This document shows positions 25,350 through 34,383 of a stretch of DNA of 64,000 nucleotides, piece after piece; positions within the stretch are counted from its first letter, which is position 1, and each line of letters opens with the position of its first letter. The notes under the pieces are model-generated. The model had not been told where the DNA came from and searched no databases. It worked only from the letters and a program-made list of their open reading frames with translations. The stretch lies in NCBI GenBank assembly GCA_023336205.1, contig JALQCR010000026.1, positions 1 to 64,000 on the forward strand. The letters run 5' to 3'. This DNA is from Pseudanabaena sp. Salubria-1 (GTDB lineage Bacteria; Cyanobacteriota; Cyanobacteriia; Pseudanabaenales; Pseudanabaenaceae). The position numbers and the translations under genes are program-made.

Positions 25350-26666
25350 TTACATGAAATCACGCGGATCGGTTATATGCCCTGTCAAAGCAGAAGCTGC
25401 GGCAGTATAGGGCGAAGCAAGGTAAATTTGTGCTTGCTTATTACCCATGCGTCCAGGGAAATTACGGTTTGTGGTCGAGACACAAACTTCTGCTTCATTG
25501 ACTCGTCCAAAAGTATCTTGTGGTCCACCCAAGCAGCCAGCACAGGATGGAGAGGCTGGTTCAATACAACCCGCTTGCAAGAAGATTTCTGAGAGTGTCA
25601 AGCCATCGATCTTCAAGCTGAATAGGTCATTGTAAACCTTCTGTGTTGCTGGTACAAGGTAAGTAGGAACCTTGACCTGTTGACCTTTGATCAATTGAGC
25701 GGCGTGATAGAAGTCTTCTGTTTTACCGCCAGTGCAGGAGCCGATATAAACGCGATCGATCTTCACATCTTGTACATCGCGAACAAGTGCGCGATTGTCA
25801 GGAGAGTGAGGCTTTGCTACTACGGGCTCTAGCTTGGAGACATCGTAATGTTTGACATAGTAATACTCGGCATCAGCGTCGGCATAGAGCGGCTCAAATG
25901 GCTTGTCAGTGCGCGATCGCACATAGTCGAAAGTCGTCTGGTCTGGTGCAATCACCGCATTTTTGCCGCCTGCCTCGATCGCCATATTGCAGATCGTCAT
26001 CCGCTCTTCCATAGTCATTTGCGCGATCGCTTCGCCTTCAATTTGTAAAGCGCGATAGTTTGCGCCACTAACGCCGATATCACCGATTACTTGCAAAATC
26101 AAATCCTTCGCCAACAAGTAAGGCGGCATTTCACCATCAAAGACAAACTTCATCGAGGCAGGAACTTTGAGTAATAATTTGCCTGTCCCCAAAACAAAGG
26201 CAGCATCGGTATTACCAATGCCTGTGGCAAATTGTCCAAATGCTCCCGCATTACAGGTATGGGAATCAGTGCCAAATAGTACTTCACCTGGTCTCGTGTG
26301 ACCTTCTTGCGCAAGGGCAATATGGCAAACACCTTTGTAATCAGGGTTCGCTTTAAAATCCGAAAGATCGGTAATGTCATAGAAATATTTAATGTCTTGC
26401 TCTTTGGCAAATTCCCTCAAAATATCAATATTGCGGTTAGCTCTTGTATCTTTGGTAAAAATATAGTGATCGGGGATCAATACTAATTTTTCTTTGTCCC
26501 ACACCTTGGCATCTTGACCAAATTCACGCTTAAATACACCGATCGTGCCAGGGCCGCAAACATCATGGGTCATCAGTAGGTCAGCATTCACCCAAATATT
26601 TTCGCCTGGGCTAATGTGACTTTTGCCCGACGCTTTTGCCAAAATCTTTTCGGTGAGTGTCATTGC
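25350..26666 (-). CDS. leuC: 3-isopropylmalate dehydratase large subunit (LeuC/HacA type)
   Basis: A 438-aa aconitase-family protein that isomerises isopropylmalate in leucine synthesis together with a small subunit (LeuD), which is not in the window. Visible motifs: HDVCGPGTIG, GTDSHTCNAGAFG, the cluster-binding SCTGG and CAGCLGG, which would hold a 4Fe-4S cluster, and the C-terminal NRNFPGRMG. The sequence resembles the archaeal/HacA-like LeuC class (about 420-440 aa) more than the 468-aa class I recall for other cyanobacteria. I use ATG 26666, preceded by AAGGA, rather than an earlier start at 26720 that would add 18 poorly conserved residues. Homoaconitase activity cannot be excluded. Confidence 0.85.
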   Translation of the reverse strand, partial: AMTLTEKILAKASGKSHISPGENIWVNADLLMTHDVCGPGTIGVFKREFGQDAKVWDKEKLVLIPDHYIFTKDTRANRNIDILREFAKEQDIKYFYDITDLSDFKANPDYKGVCHIALAQEGHTRPGEVLFGTDSHTCNAGAFGQFATGIGNTDAAFVLGTGKLLLKVPASMKFVFDGEMPPYLLAKDLILQVIGDIGVSGANYRALQIEGEAIAQMTMEERMTICNMAIEAGGKNAVIAPDQTTFDYVRSRTDKPFEPLYADADAEYYYVKHYDVSKLEPVVAKPHSPDNRALVRDVQDVKIDRVYIGSCTGGKTEDFYHAAQLIKGQQVKVPTYLVPATQKVYNDLFSLKIDGLTLSEIFLQAGCIEPASPSCAGCLGGPQDTFGRVNEAEVCVSTTNRNFPGRMGNKQAQIYLASPYTAAASALTGHITDPRDFM

Positions 26667-26744
26667 CATAATTGTGATGTCCTTGCGTAGATGTTGATTC
26701 CTACTTGTTTTGTAAATCAAATTATAGTCTGAAGATCGGAAGTT

Positions 26745-26829
26745 TTACAGCGCTTTGTGCTCAAACTCAAACGAAGCCATTTGTTGAAAGTGTTGCAAAG
26801 CAACACTTTCAACAAATGGCTTCGTTTGA
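26745..26829. repeat. TTACAGC palindromic element, copy c (right end lost)
   Basis: It starts TTACAGCGCTTTGTGCTCAA and has a perfect 30-bp hairpin (26767-26796 with 26800-26829). The right flank stops at TCGTTTGA, and the terminal GCTGTAA is missing. It sits in the divergent leuC/protease promoter region. Confidence 0.65.
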
Positions 26830-27002
26830 AGATGAAAATTAATCTTTACGTAAAACCATGATTAAAGCGATCGCTATATCATAATTTGTATTGAATTATG
26901 TTGATGTTAATTTGGGCAGATTGCAACAAAAACATCATGATACGGGACTAATACTCAAACTAAGGCTCAAACTAAGTCTCAATAAAATTGAGAGAGGATT
27001 TT

Positions 27003-28736
27003 ATGTCCACACCAGAATCAGAACTTCCACAAAAAGCAGGACGGGCTGCTCAAGTTGGCGCAAGTCTTGCCACAGCTAAAATCGCAGGGAATCTTGCGCT
27101 AGCCTCCAGCATTACGATCGCCTTACTTGTGGGGATCGTATTTTCACTAGTTACCGCCACAATTTTTATTGTCAATAGTCCCAACCCTATTCTTGGATTT
27201 GGCGTTGCAGTTCTAGTCACGATTGTGGTGAATGCGATTATTTTCTTTGTGTCACCTTGGATCATGGATTTGACTCAAGGCTGGCTCTATCACACTCGCT
27301 GGGTAGAAATTGCAGAAATCGAGCGACTAAGTCCTGAATCGGCTCGTGTGATTCAACGTATCTGCAATCTTAAGAAGCTGAAGCAGCCTCGCCTCGGCAT
27401 CATTGATGATAATAATCCAACCGCATTTACCTATGGCGCTTTGCCAGATAGCGCTCGTCTAGTAGTTAGTGCAGGTTTGTTCAAGTATCTTGACGATGAT
27501 GAAGCTGCGACCGTTTATGCCCATGAACTGGGGCATATCGTCCATTGGGATTTTGCGGTGATGACCGTGGCTTCGACATTGGTGCAGATCACCTATTTGC
27601 TCTATGTCACCATCCGTGAACTCGGCAGAAGAATTAATGATGAACGTGCTGAAAATGCCGCGATGGTCACTGCATTTATCGCCTATGCATTTTACATCAT
27701 TGGCACATATATGGTGCTTTATCTATCACGCACTAGAGAATATTTCGCTGACCATTTTGCCGCCGAGCAGACTGGTAATCCCAATGCTCTATCTCGCTCT
27801 CTGGTCAAAATCGCCTATGGCATCGTCCAAGAAACCGAGAAGTCTAAAGAACCAAGCCGTTTGATGCAAGGTACTCGCGCTCTGGGCATTTACGATGCTA
27901 ATGCTGCGGCTTCTACTGGTACTGCCTATCAAATTTCTTCTTCTCCTGAAAAAGTTGGTCGCCTATTTCTCTGGGATTTATTTAATCCTTGGGCATGGTG
28001 GATGGAGTTAAATTCGACGCATCCGCTGACGGGTAAGCGAGTCCGTGCTCTCAGTAACTATGCTGAGCAACTGGGCTTAGATATGGAATTTGATATGGGA
28101 CATGTAGTTGCCGAAGGTAAACGCCTCGACAAAAAACGTCTCTATGGCACGTTCTATCAAGATGTCATTCTCTATGGCGCAGAGTTTATTGCGATCGCAG
28201 TTGGTTTAGCGATCGGCGCTGCTACATACACAAGTATTGGCGGGCTTAGAGCATTTGTGGCAATTCCTCTATTGTTACTTGGTGCGGTGATGATATTTAA
28301 GCGATCGGTCATGTATCCAAGTTCCAAGAATGCGACTGCGAATGATGTGATTACGCTCATGTCTGATGCCTACGCTAGTCCTTTGCGTGGTCAACCTGTG
28401 CAATTGGAAGGAACTCTGATTGGTCGTGGTGATGCGGGTTATGTGTTTGGTTCTGACCTGAAGTTACAGGACAAAACTGGCATGATGTATCTGCTCTATG
28501 CTTCGCGTTGGGGCCCTTTGGGGAATTTCTTCTTCGGAATGAAGCGTGTAGAAGGCTTGATCGGAACAGAAACCACGGCAAAAGGTTGGTTCCGTCGTGG
28601 TGTTGCATCTTGGATGGATTTAGAACTTCTATCTACCAAAAATGGCAACAAAGTTTCGAGTCATCCTGCCTTTTGGGGGCTGTTATGGTCAATCATCTTT
28701 TTAGCGATCGGTGCGTTACTATTTTTTGTTAAATAG
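27003..28736 (+). CDS. HtpX-like M48 membrane zinc metalloprotease
   Basis: A 577-aa M48 peptidase anchored in the membrane, likely a quality-control protease for membrane proteins. Two N-terminal membrane helices (about 33-57 and 62-88) precede the zinc motif HELGH (H174, E175, H178). The third ligand Glu lies in REYFADHFAAEQ. The C-terminal part has two more hydrophobic stretches and a soluble domain (about 455-545) typical of the extended cyanobacterial form. I chose ATG 27003, with GAGAGG upstream, over a TTG five codons earlier. Confidence 0.88.
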   Translation: MSTPESELPQKAGRAAQVGASLATAKIAGNLALASSITIALLVGIVFSLVTATIFIVNSPNPILGFGVAVLVTIVVNAIIFFVSPWIMDLTQGWLYHTRWVEIAEIERLSPESARVIQRICNLKKLKQPRLGIIDDNNPTAFTYGALPDSARLVVSAGLFKYLDDDEAATVYAHELGHIVHWDFAVMTVASTLVQITYLLYVTIRELGRRINDERAENAAMVTAFIAYAFYIIGTYMVLYLSRTREYFADHFAAEQTGNPNALSRSLVKIAYGIVQETEKSKEPSRLMQGTRALGIYDANAAASTGTAYQISSSPEKVGRLFLWDLFNPWAWWMELNSTHPLTGKRVRALSNYAEQLGLDMEFDMGHVVAEGKRLDKKRLYGTFYQDVILYGAEFIAIAVGLAIGAATYTSIGGLRAFVAIPLLLLGAVMIFKRSVMYPSSKNATANDVITLMSDAYASPLRGQPVQLEGTLIGRGDAGYVFGSDLKLQDKTGMMYLLYASRWGPLGNFFFGMKRVEGLIGTETTAKGWFRRGVASWMDLELLSTKNGNKVSSHPAFWGLLWSIIFLAIGALLFFVK

Positions 28737-28760
28737 TTTCTAACCCATATATCTCACAAG

Positions 28761-28786
28761 AAAGAGAGGGCGATCGCTCTCTCTTT
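28761..28786 (+). terminator. Terminator after protease gene
   Basis: AAAGAGAG pairs with CTCTCTTT around a HIP1 octamer, followed by a T-run. It looks like a HIP1-containing rho-independent terminator. Confidence 0.65.
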
Positions 28787-28825
28787 TTTGTAAAAACTAA
28801 TTCGTATAAAGAGAAAGAATGAGCT

Positions 28826-29116
28826 ATGAAAGATTATGACTTTACGTTGAAGTTTAGTCTCCTAGATACACAAATTGACCCCAATGAGTATGTTGAGCAA
28901 CTCTATGAAAATGGGTGTGATGACGCTTTAATTGGTGTTGGGAATAAAGGATATATTGCACTAAATTTTATGCGTGAGGCTTCATCAGTTGATGAGGCTA
29001 TTTCTAGTGCTATTACTGATGTGAAACGAGTTATTCCCCATGCGACCATGATTGAAGCAACAACAGATTCTGTTAGGTTGACAGATAAAGCTGAAATTAT
29101 TAGATATATTCGCTAA
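28826..29116 (+). CDS. Small conserved protein, possibly truncated regulator
   Basis: A 96-aa protein with motifs I recall from a cyanobacterial family often labelled DNA-binding: ENGCDDALIGVGNKGYIAL, then FMREASSVDEAISSAI.DVKRVIPHA and a C-terminal VRLTDKAEI. In longer relatives the last segment continues into a helix-turn-helix (LTDIAELLGVSR-like); here it stops early, so the DNA-binding part may be lost. It is the first gene of the accessory island, followed by a two-gene cassette in the same direction. Function unknown. Confidence 0.6.
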   Translation: MKDYDFTLKFSLLDTQIDPNEYVEQLYENGCDDALIGVGNKGYIALNFMREASSVDEAISSAITDVKRVIPHATMIEATTDSVRLTDKAEIIRYIR

Positions 29117-29157
29117 AATCTAGTGCTATAATCGGATTGTGTGGAATAAAAACTTAA

Positions 29158-29334
29158 ATGCCTACTGATGCTCAACTAAGAGGCTTATATCGTCTGATCT
29201 ATTGGTTAACGTATATTATGCTTCAGCCTGTACATATTGCCTGTATTGATGAGCGAACAAATAATCTGTACGTTTTGGCTGGAAACACTGAAGATTTAGA
29301 GTTCCAAATTACGCCGAATGGAGAGGTGTTCTGA
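29158..29334 (+). CDS. Small protein of a two-gene cassette (DUF6888-like), 58 aa
   Basis: A short ORF beginning MPTDAQLRGLYRLIYWLTY and ending PNGEVF, with strand-rich C-terminal half (NLYVLAGNTEDLEFQI). Its TGA shares one base with the ATG of the next gene (TGATG), so the two are translationally coupled. From memory, such pairs recur in cyanobacteria as DUF6888/DUF6887; the numbers should be checked. The layout resembles small toxin-antitoxin pairs, but no function is known. Confidence 0.65.
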   Translation: MPTDAQLRGLYRLIYWLTYIMLQPVHIACIDERTNNLYVLAGNTEDLEFQITPNGEVF

Positions 29335-29540
29335 TGAGTGAAGTTAACTATGAGACTATGTCAGATAAGGAGTTAAGACAACATTTTCTTCTGCATCGTG
29401 AAGATAAGATTGCTTTCCGCGCTTATCTAGATAGACTTACTGATCGCAAACGAGAGATTATTACAACTGTAGATGCTCCTGATTTTGACGAGAAAATTCA
29501 AGCAGCAGTTTTGCAAAAAATGAAATTAGCAAAAGTCTAA
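29334..29540 (+). CDS. Small protein of a two-gene cassette (DUF6887-like), 68 aa
   Basis: A 68-aa charged protein: VNYETMSDKELRQHFLLHRE, then FRAYLDRLTDRKREIITTV and PDFDEKIQAAVLQKM. It is conserved in style with a cyanobacterial small-protein family that is found next to the preceding 58-aa family. The start overlaps the previous stop by one base. An IS30 copy lies 53 bases downstream. Confidence 0.7.
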   Translation: MSEVNYETMSDKELRQHFLLHREDKIAFRAYLDRLTDRKREIITTVDAPDFDEKIQAAVLQKMKLAKV

Positions 29541-29593
29541 ATAACTAAAACAGGTATTCTTATTTGGTTACAGGAGGAAAAGACTTATTCAAT

Positions 29594-30680
29594 CGCCAAT
29601 TCAAGGATGAAATGCAACGGGTTCTGATGAAGCAAAGAATACTTCGTAAGGAGTACGATAGTCAAGTGATTTTCTGGGTCTGTGATTGATCAAATTCACT
29701 GCCTTCTGAAAGTCCTCTTCTTTCACGATTTTAAAGTTTGTACTTTTGGGATAGAACTCTCTAATTAATCCATTGGTGTGTTCATTCAATCCACGTTCCC
29801 ATGAATGATATGGATTCGCAAAGAAGGTCTCTAGTTTCAATCTTTCAGATAGCTTCTCATGCCCACAGAATTCTCTTCCATTATCAAAGGTCATTGTCTT
29901 TCGAGATGTTGATTCTATAGGCTCAAATAGATTGAATGTCACTCTGTTTATCTCATCCATCGTCTTGTTCTTAGCTAGTCCAGCAAGTAAATACTTCGAT
30001 GCTTTATCAACATGCGTAACTACGATACCTGTGTGGTTGCACCCGATTACCGTATCACTTTCCCAATGTCCAATCTCTGTTTTTAAATCTGCAATCTTCG
30101 GTCGATTCTCTATCCCTACCCTATTGGGAATGCCACCTCGCTTCTGATGGCGACCTTTGCGCCTTCGTTGCTTTTGCTTCTGCCTCAGATATTGTTGATA
30201 TATTCCCATCTCTTGATGGTTTGCATAGATCATCAGATAAATCGTCTCATAGCTGATTTTACCTAGCCCCTCCCTTTCCATTCTCCCTGCTAGTTGCTCT
30301 GGGCTGTGGTGTTGCTCTAACCGTTGTTTGACTTCGGCGATCGTCTCAGCACTGATGCTCTGAAATCTTACCTTTGCTTGTTTCCGTCTTGCTTTCATCA
30401 GGGCAACCGCAGTATCTGGCAAATAGCCAATCTGTCGCTCGTCTGTATTGCGCGATAACTCTCTTGAAATCGTACTTTTGTTTCGCTTCAAGCGACGACC
30501 TATCTCTGATACAGATAATTGCTCAATTACTCTTAGTTTATACAGTTCACTTCTTTCTGTGGTGGTAAGATGGACAAAGCTCATGAGGGTATCCTAATTA
30601 TTGTGATTAATATCAGAATATCCTTATGAGTCCCTTTACGCAAAGATCTCTAGGTGTTGCATTTCATCCTTGAATTGGCG
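29594..30680 (-). mobile_element. IS30-family insertion sequence, copy 1
   Basis: A 1087-bp element with perfect 25-bp terminal inverted repeats (CGCCAATTCAAGGATGAAAT at the left end). It is flanked by AAT on both sides (29591-29593, 30681-30683), a 3-bp target duplication. It is nearly identical to copies 2-4. Confidence 0.93.
29601..30584 (-). CDS. IS30-family transposase, copy 1
   Basis: A 327-aa DDE transposase. The N-terminal helix-turn-helix is of the IS30 type (LSVSEIGRRLKRNKSTISREL). The catalytic core has D in HWESDTVIG, D in TFDNGREF and E in HTNGLIREFYPK. The stop codon lies inside the left terminal repeat. The frame is intact and the protein is the same in all four copies, so it is probably active or only recently silenced. 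Confidence 0.95.
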   Translation of the reverse strand: MSFVHLTTTERSELYKLRVIEQLSVSEIGRRLKRNKSTISRELSRNTDERQIGYLPDTAVALMKARRKQAKVRFQSISAETIAEVKQRLEQHHSPEQLAGRMEREGLGKISYETIYLMIYANHQEMGIYQQYLRQKQKQRRRKGRHQKRGGIPNRVGIENRPKIADLKTEIGHWESDTVIGCNHTGIVVTHVDKASKYLLAGLAKNKTMDEINRVTFNLFEPIESTSRKTMTFDNGREFCGHEKLSERLKLETFFANPYHSWERGLNEHTNGLIREFYPKSTNFKIVKEEDFQKAVNLINHRPRKSLDYRTPYEVFFASSEPVAFHP

Positions 30681-30832
30681 AATTGATGCTTATTTATTAG
30701 AATTTGCTAAGGTCAATATAAATTTTAATATTGCTAAGAGTTGGGAAAAGATTCCACTAAATCTTCAATAAAATATTGGATTTTTAGCCGTTTAAATAAC
30801 ATTTATAAACAATTTAAATAATATCATCTGAT

Positions 30833-31178
30833 ATGAAAAATTCCTCTAAAAATCATCACTATGTTCCTCAATATTTACTAAAAAACTTTGGCTTTGGAAA
30901 AAAGAAAAGCCAAATATATGTTTTTAACAAGACAACAAATAATTTCTTTCCATCCTCAATCACCAAAGCTGGGAGTGAAAATTATTTCAACTCTTTTCAA
31001 CATAAAAACAAAGAAATTAATTTTGAGGAAGTTTTTCAAAATATAGATAACATTGGCTCTAAAATTATACAAAAAATTATAAATGAAAAAAGTATTTCTA
31101 GTCTTAATCAAAAAGATTTAAGTGATCTTTCTATGGTGGTTGCTGTGCAATTATTTAGAACAAAGATTAGAAGAACTT
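30833..31178 (+). pseudogene. DUF4238 protein, 5' fragment cut by IS30 copy 2
   Basis: About 115 codons of a DUF4238-type protein, recognised by KNHHYVPQYLLKNF at the start and the following lysine-rich alpha/beta region. The frame runs into the left end of IS30 copy 2 and stops there after a few IS-encoded codons. DUF4238 proteins are usually 250-300 aa, so more than half is missing. The right flank of the IS carries unrelated xisI sequence, so the rest was deleted rather than displaced. Low GC and AT-rich codons contrast with the housekeeping genes. Confidence 0.75.
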
Positions 31179-32265
31179 CGCCAATTCAAGGATGAAATGC
31201 AACACCTAGAGATCTTTGCGTAAAGGGACTCATAAGGATATTCTGATATTAATCACAATAATTAGGATACCCTCATGAGCTTTGTCCATCTTACCACCAC
31301 AGAAAGAAGTGAACTGTATAAACTAAGAGTAATTGAGCAATTATCTGTATCAGAGATAGGTCGTCGCTTGAAGCGAAACAAAAGTACGATTTCAAGAGAG
31401 TTATCGCGCAATACAGACGAGCGACAGATTGGCTATTTGCCAGATACTGCGGTTGCCCTGATGAAAGCAAGACGGAAACAAGCAAAGGTAAGATTTCAGA
31501 GCATCAGTGCTGAGACGATCGCCGAAGTCAAACAACGGTTAGAGCAACACCACAGCCCAGAGCAACTAGCAGGGAGAATGGAAAGGGAGGGGCTAGGTAA
31601 AATCAGCTATGAGACGATTTATCTGATGATCTATGCAAACCATCAAGAGATGGGAATATATCAACAATATCTGAGGCAGAAGCAAAAGCAACGAAGGCGC
31701 AAAGGTCGCCATCAGAAGCGAGGTGGCATTCCCAATAGGGTAGGGATAGAGAATCGACCGAAGATTGCAGATTTAAAAACAGAGATTGGACATTGGGAAA
31801 GTGATACGGTAATCGGGTGCAACCACACAGGTATCGTAGTTACGCATGTTGATAAAGCATCGAAGTATTTACTTGCTGGACTAGCTAAGAACAAGACGAT
31901 GGATGAGATCAACAGAGTGACATTCAATCTATTTGAGCCTATAGAATCAACATCTCGAAAGACAATGACCTTTGATAATGGAAGAGAATTCTGTGGGCAT
32001 GAGAAGCTATCTGAAAGATTGAAACTAGAGACCTTCTTTGCGAATCCATATCATTCATGGGAACGTGGATTGAATGAACACACCAATGGATTAATTAGAG
32101 AGTTCTATCCCAAAAGTACAAACTTTAAAATCGTGAAAGAAGAGGACTTTCAGAAGGCAGTGAATTTGATCAATCACAGACCCAGAAAATCACTTGACTA
32201 TCGTACTCCTTACGAAGTATTCTTTGCTTCATCAGAACCCGTTGCATTTCATCCTTGAATTGGCG
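31179..32265 (+). mobile_element. IS30-family insertion sequence, copy 2 (no target duplication)
   Basis: Same 1087-bp element with 25-bp terminal repeats, but the flanks differ (CTT on the left, CAT on the right), unlike the other three copies. It joins a DUF4238 fragment to an xisI fragment, which suggests a deletion between two IS copies. Confidence 0.92.
31275..32258 (+). CDS. IS30-family transposase, copy 2
   Basis: The same 327-aa protein as copy 1, with intact HTH and DDE residues. One silent change (ATC instead of ATA for an Ile near codon 213) separates it from the copies at 37.7 and 43.2 kb. Confidence 0.95.
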   Translation: MSFVHLTTTERSELYKLRVIEQLSVSEIGRRLKRNKSTISRELSRNTDERQIGYLPDTAVALMKARRKQAKVRFQSISAETIAEVKQRLEQHHSPEQLAGRMEREGLGKISYETIYLMIYANHQEMGIYQQYLRQKQKQRRRKGRHQKRGGIPNRVGIENRPKIADLKTEIGHWESDTVIGCNHTGIVVTHVDKASKYLLAGLAKNKTMDEINRVTFNLFEPIESTSRKTMTFDNGREFCGHEKLSERLKLETFFANPYHSWERGLNEHTNGLIREFYPKSTNFKIVKEEDFQKAVNLINHRPRKSLDYRTPYEVFFASSEPVAFHP

Positions 32266-32487
32266 CATCACTATATCTGGATGAACATTGGTTGGCAAAA
32301 AGGCGATCGCATTAATGGCATTACAACCTATGTGCGAATCCGTGACGGTAAATTTTGGATTGAGGAGGACTGGACAGAAGAAGGGATTGCGAATGAGTTA
32401 ATCAATGCAGGAGTGCCCAAAGAAAATATCGTTTTAGCCTTTCACAGCCCCAAAATGCGCCCATATACTGAGTTTGCTGTTGCTTGA
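32266..32487 (+). pseudogene. xisI: xisI, 3' fragment
   Basis: About 73 codons matching the C-terminal two-thirds of XisI, the fdxN-element excision controlling factor: IWMNIGWQKGDRINGI, VRIRDGKFWIEEDWTEEGIANELINAGVP, then FHSPKMRPYTEFAVA. The first ~40 residues are missing and replaced by IS30 copy 2; no xisH, its usual partner, is present. An open frame through the IS end gives a spurious start. XisI/XisH families are widespread in cyanobacteria that lack fdxN elements, so the role is uncertain even when intact. Confidence 0.85.
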
Positions 32488-32564
32488 AATTCAATCTTGT
32501 GTCGCTATTAGGTGATTATAATGATGACGCTTGACCACTCATTAGCCGCCAAAAAGGTCTAATA

Positions 32565-33539
32565 ATGCCGATCGCAATCCAAGTTATTCTGCTAATTTTT
32601 ACGACACTTTATCAAGCGATCGCTAGCTACTTAGAAAATAGGCGATCGCCCATTGGTCAACTGATTGATGTCGGTGGATATCGGCTGCATCTTTATACTG
32701 TAGGAGAAGCCAAACCAACAATCGTGCTAGACCATAGCTTAGGCGGCGTAGAAGGCTATCTGCTGATAGAGGAATTAGCCAAACTAGGACGAGTATGTAT
32801 CTGCGATCGCGCAGGATATGGATGGAGCGACCATAGCCCACATCCTCGCACCAGCGGGCAAATTGTAAGGGAACTAGACCTATTGCTAACGCAAGCCAAA
32901 ATCGAGCCACCTTACATCTTGGTAGGTGATTCCTTTGGTAGTTACAATGTCCGACTATATGCACACTTGTTTCCCGAAAAAGTTTCGGGCTTAGTCCTCA
33001 CCGATGGACTGCATGAGATCGGGATGCTAAATATGCCGCTCCAATTAAAGGCACTAAAGCTGTTTTTTCTCTCAGGCTTCGTGATGTCTATCTTTGGCTC
33101 AGCTTTTGGGATTATTCGATTATTGAGAACATGTAGAGTATTTGAATTAATCAAGCCAGAGTTACGGAATTTTTCTGAAGAATCTCGCGATCGTGTGAAG
33201 CGCTCTTTTTGTCTTCCCAAACATTGGATTACGATGAGCCGAGAGATCATCGATCTAGACAAGAGTTCCGCGCAAGTGAGTGTCGCTAAACATTTTGGCT
33301 CATTGCCTATAGTTAGCATTAAAGCCGCTTCCTTCTTTAAGCCTGCATTTTGGACTGCATTTATTCCTTTGCGAAGCGTTAATAAGTTACGGGATAAAAT
33401 GCACCTTGAGCTAAGCCAATTATCCACAGATTGTCTGCAAGTTGAGGCAAGTCAAAGTGGTCATTTTGTATGGGTAGACCAGCCAGAGCTACTGGTAAAT
33501 GCTGTGAAAACAGCGATCGATAAAATTGCTATGCATTAA
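32565..33539 (+). CDS. Alpha/beta hydrolase, membrane-anchored
   Basis: A 324-aa alpha/beta-hydrolase with an N-terminal hydrophobic anchor (about 1-20). The core begins DVGGYRLHLYTVGEAKPTIVLDHSLGG. The nucleophile elbow is GDSFGS, and a late GHFVWVDQPELL supplies the likely catalytic His. A cap region lies around residues 160-235. Substrate unknown; relatives include esterases and epoxide hydrolase-like enzymes. It faces the minus-strand gene next door, with stops only 5 bases apart. Confidence 0.87.
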   Translation: MPIAIQVILLIFTTLYQAIASYLENRRSPIGQLIDVGGYRLHLYTVGEAKPTIVLDHSLGGVEGYLLIEELAKLGRVCICDRAGYGWSDHSPHPRTSGQIVRELDLLLTQAKIEPPYILVGDSFGSYNVRLYAHLFPEKVSGLVLTDGLHEIGMLNMPLQLKALKLFFLSGFVMSIFGSAFGIIRLLRTCRVFELIKPELRNFSEESRDRVKRSFCLPKHWITMSREIIDLDKSSAQVSVAKHFGSLPIVSIKAASFFKPAFWTAFIPLRSVNKLRDKMHLELSQLSTDCLQVEASQSGHFVWVDQPELLVNAVKTAIDKIAMH

Positions 33540-33544
33540 GCATT

Positions 33545-34342
33545 CTATGGTTTGGCAAAGCGAATCATACTTACTGGCGAAGTAAAACTAGTATTTTTAG
33601 CTTTAATCCATCCTTTCTTTCCATATGGAAACTCTACCCCAATCCAGCCATTATCTGTTTGCGACTGAAAAACGGTGAGAACCTCATGCTTTGAAATCAT
33701 ACTGACAATATTTGATCGCGCTTCTGGACGTTTCCGAATTTCGACACAATCGCCTAACGTCCATACGTACCGTTTGTTTTGACTCTTCCATAACTGTTCT
33801 ACTCGATTCCATTGTGCAACCACTTCTCCTCTGAAAAACTGCAAATCAAAATTTTCGTTGAGACTTGCTCCAGGTAAATCCGTAACTCCGAGATAAACTG
33901 TCTTTACTCCATCTGGCTTGACAAAGAGATACATACTCTTTTGACTGGTGTCATCACCCATGTAAAACAATAGTTCTTTTCGCCCATCGCCATCTAGATC
34001 TTTATCCAATGTTAATCTATGAACCCAGTAACTAGCCAGACTAGTCCCATAGGACTGTTCAAGAATGACCTTACCTGATTTCTGTCCATCAGCATACAAG
34101 GTGTATCTCACAAACTTTCCTGATAATGTCTGACAGGCGTTTGAGTCATATTTGGGAACTAAAACTGGACGAATAAAATAGCTAGCAACAATGCGGTCTG
34201 GTTTTCCGTTGTTGTCAATATCTTCGTTAATAACAGTTTCAGATTTTGGCAATTCTAAATTAGTCTCTGTGCTTGCCAAAGCAGGAAGACAACTAATTGA
34301 TGAAAATCCTATAATTAAAGCGATTCCAAGATTTTTTATCAT
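33545..34342 (-). CDS. Secreted protein with C-terminal SH3-like domain
   Basis: A 265-aa exported protein: signal peptide about 1-23 (cut after ALA). A middle part has two DxDxxGxxD-type loops (DIDNNGKPD and DLDGDGRKE) like calcium-binding VCBS/EF-hand repeats. A C-terminal bacterial SH3-like domain (RKRPEARSNIVSMISKHEVLTV...GWIGVEF..GKKGWIKA) may bind the cell wall. Likely periplasmic or cell-surface. It follows a second secreted protein gene by 41 bases in the same direction, so the two may form an operon. Function unknown. Confidence 0.75.
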   Translation of the reverse strand: MIKNLGIALIIGFSSISCLPALASTETNLELPKSETVINEDIDNNGKPDRIVASYFIRPVLVPKYDSNACQTLSGKFVRYTLYADGQKSGKVILEQSYGTSLASYWVHRLTLDKDLDGDGRKELLFYMGDDTSQKSMYLFVKPDGVKTVYLGVTDLPGASLNENFDLQFFRGEVVAQWNRVEQLWKSQNKRYVWTLGDCVEIRKRPEARSNIVSMISKHEVLTVFQSQTDNGWIGVEFPYGKKGWIKAKNTSFTSPVSMIRFAKP

Positions 34343-34383
34343 TTATCCAATTCCAACTGACTTTTTGCAAAACTGGAGAACCA

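Larger units (their letters stand above)
29541..30773 (+). pseudogene. Fragment interrupted by IS30 copy 1
   Basis: If IS30 copy 1 and one AAT duplicate are removed, 29541-29593 joins 30684-30773 in one open frame reading ...IWLQEEKTYSIDAYLLEFAKV...KIPLNLQ and then TAA. No start codon is visible: the frame begins right after the stop of the preceding gene. It could be the tail of a longer lost gene or the product of an old frameshift. Unidentified. Confidence 0.35.

Noticed and set aside
29594..32265. Composite transposon made of IS30 copies 1 and 2
   Set aside because: Copy 1 has its own AAT duplication and copy 2 has none; the outer flanks of the pair do not match.
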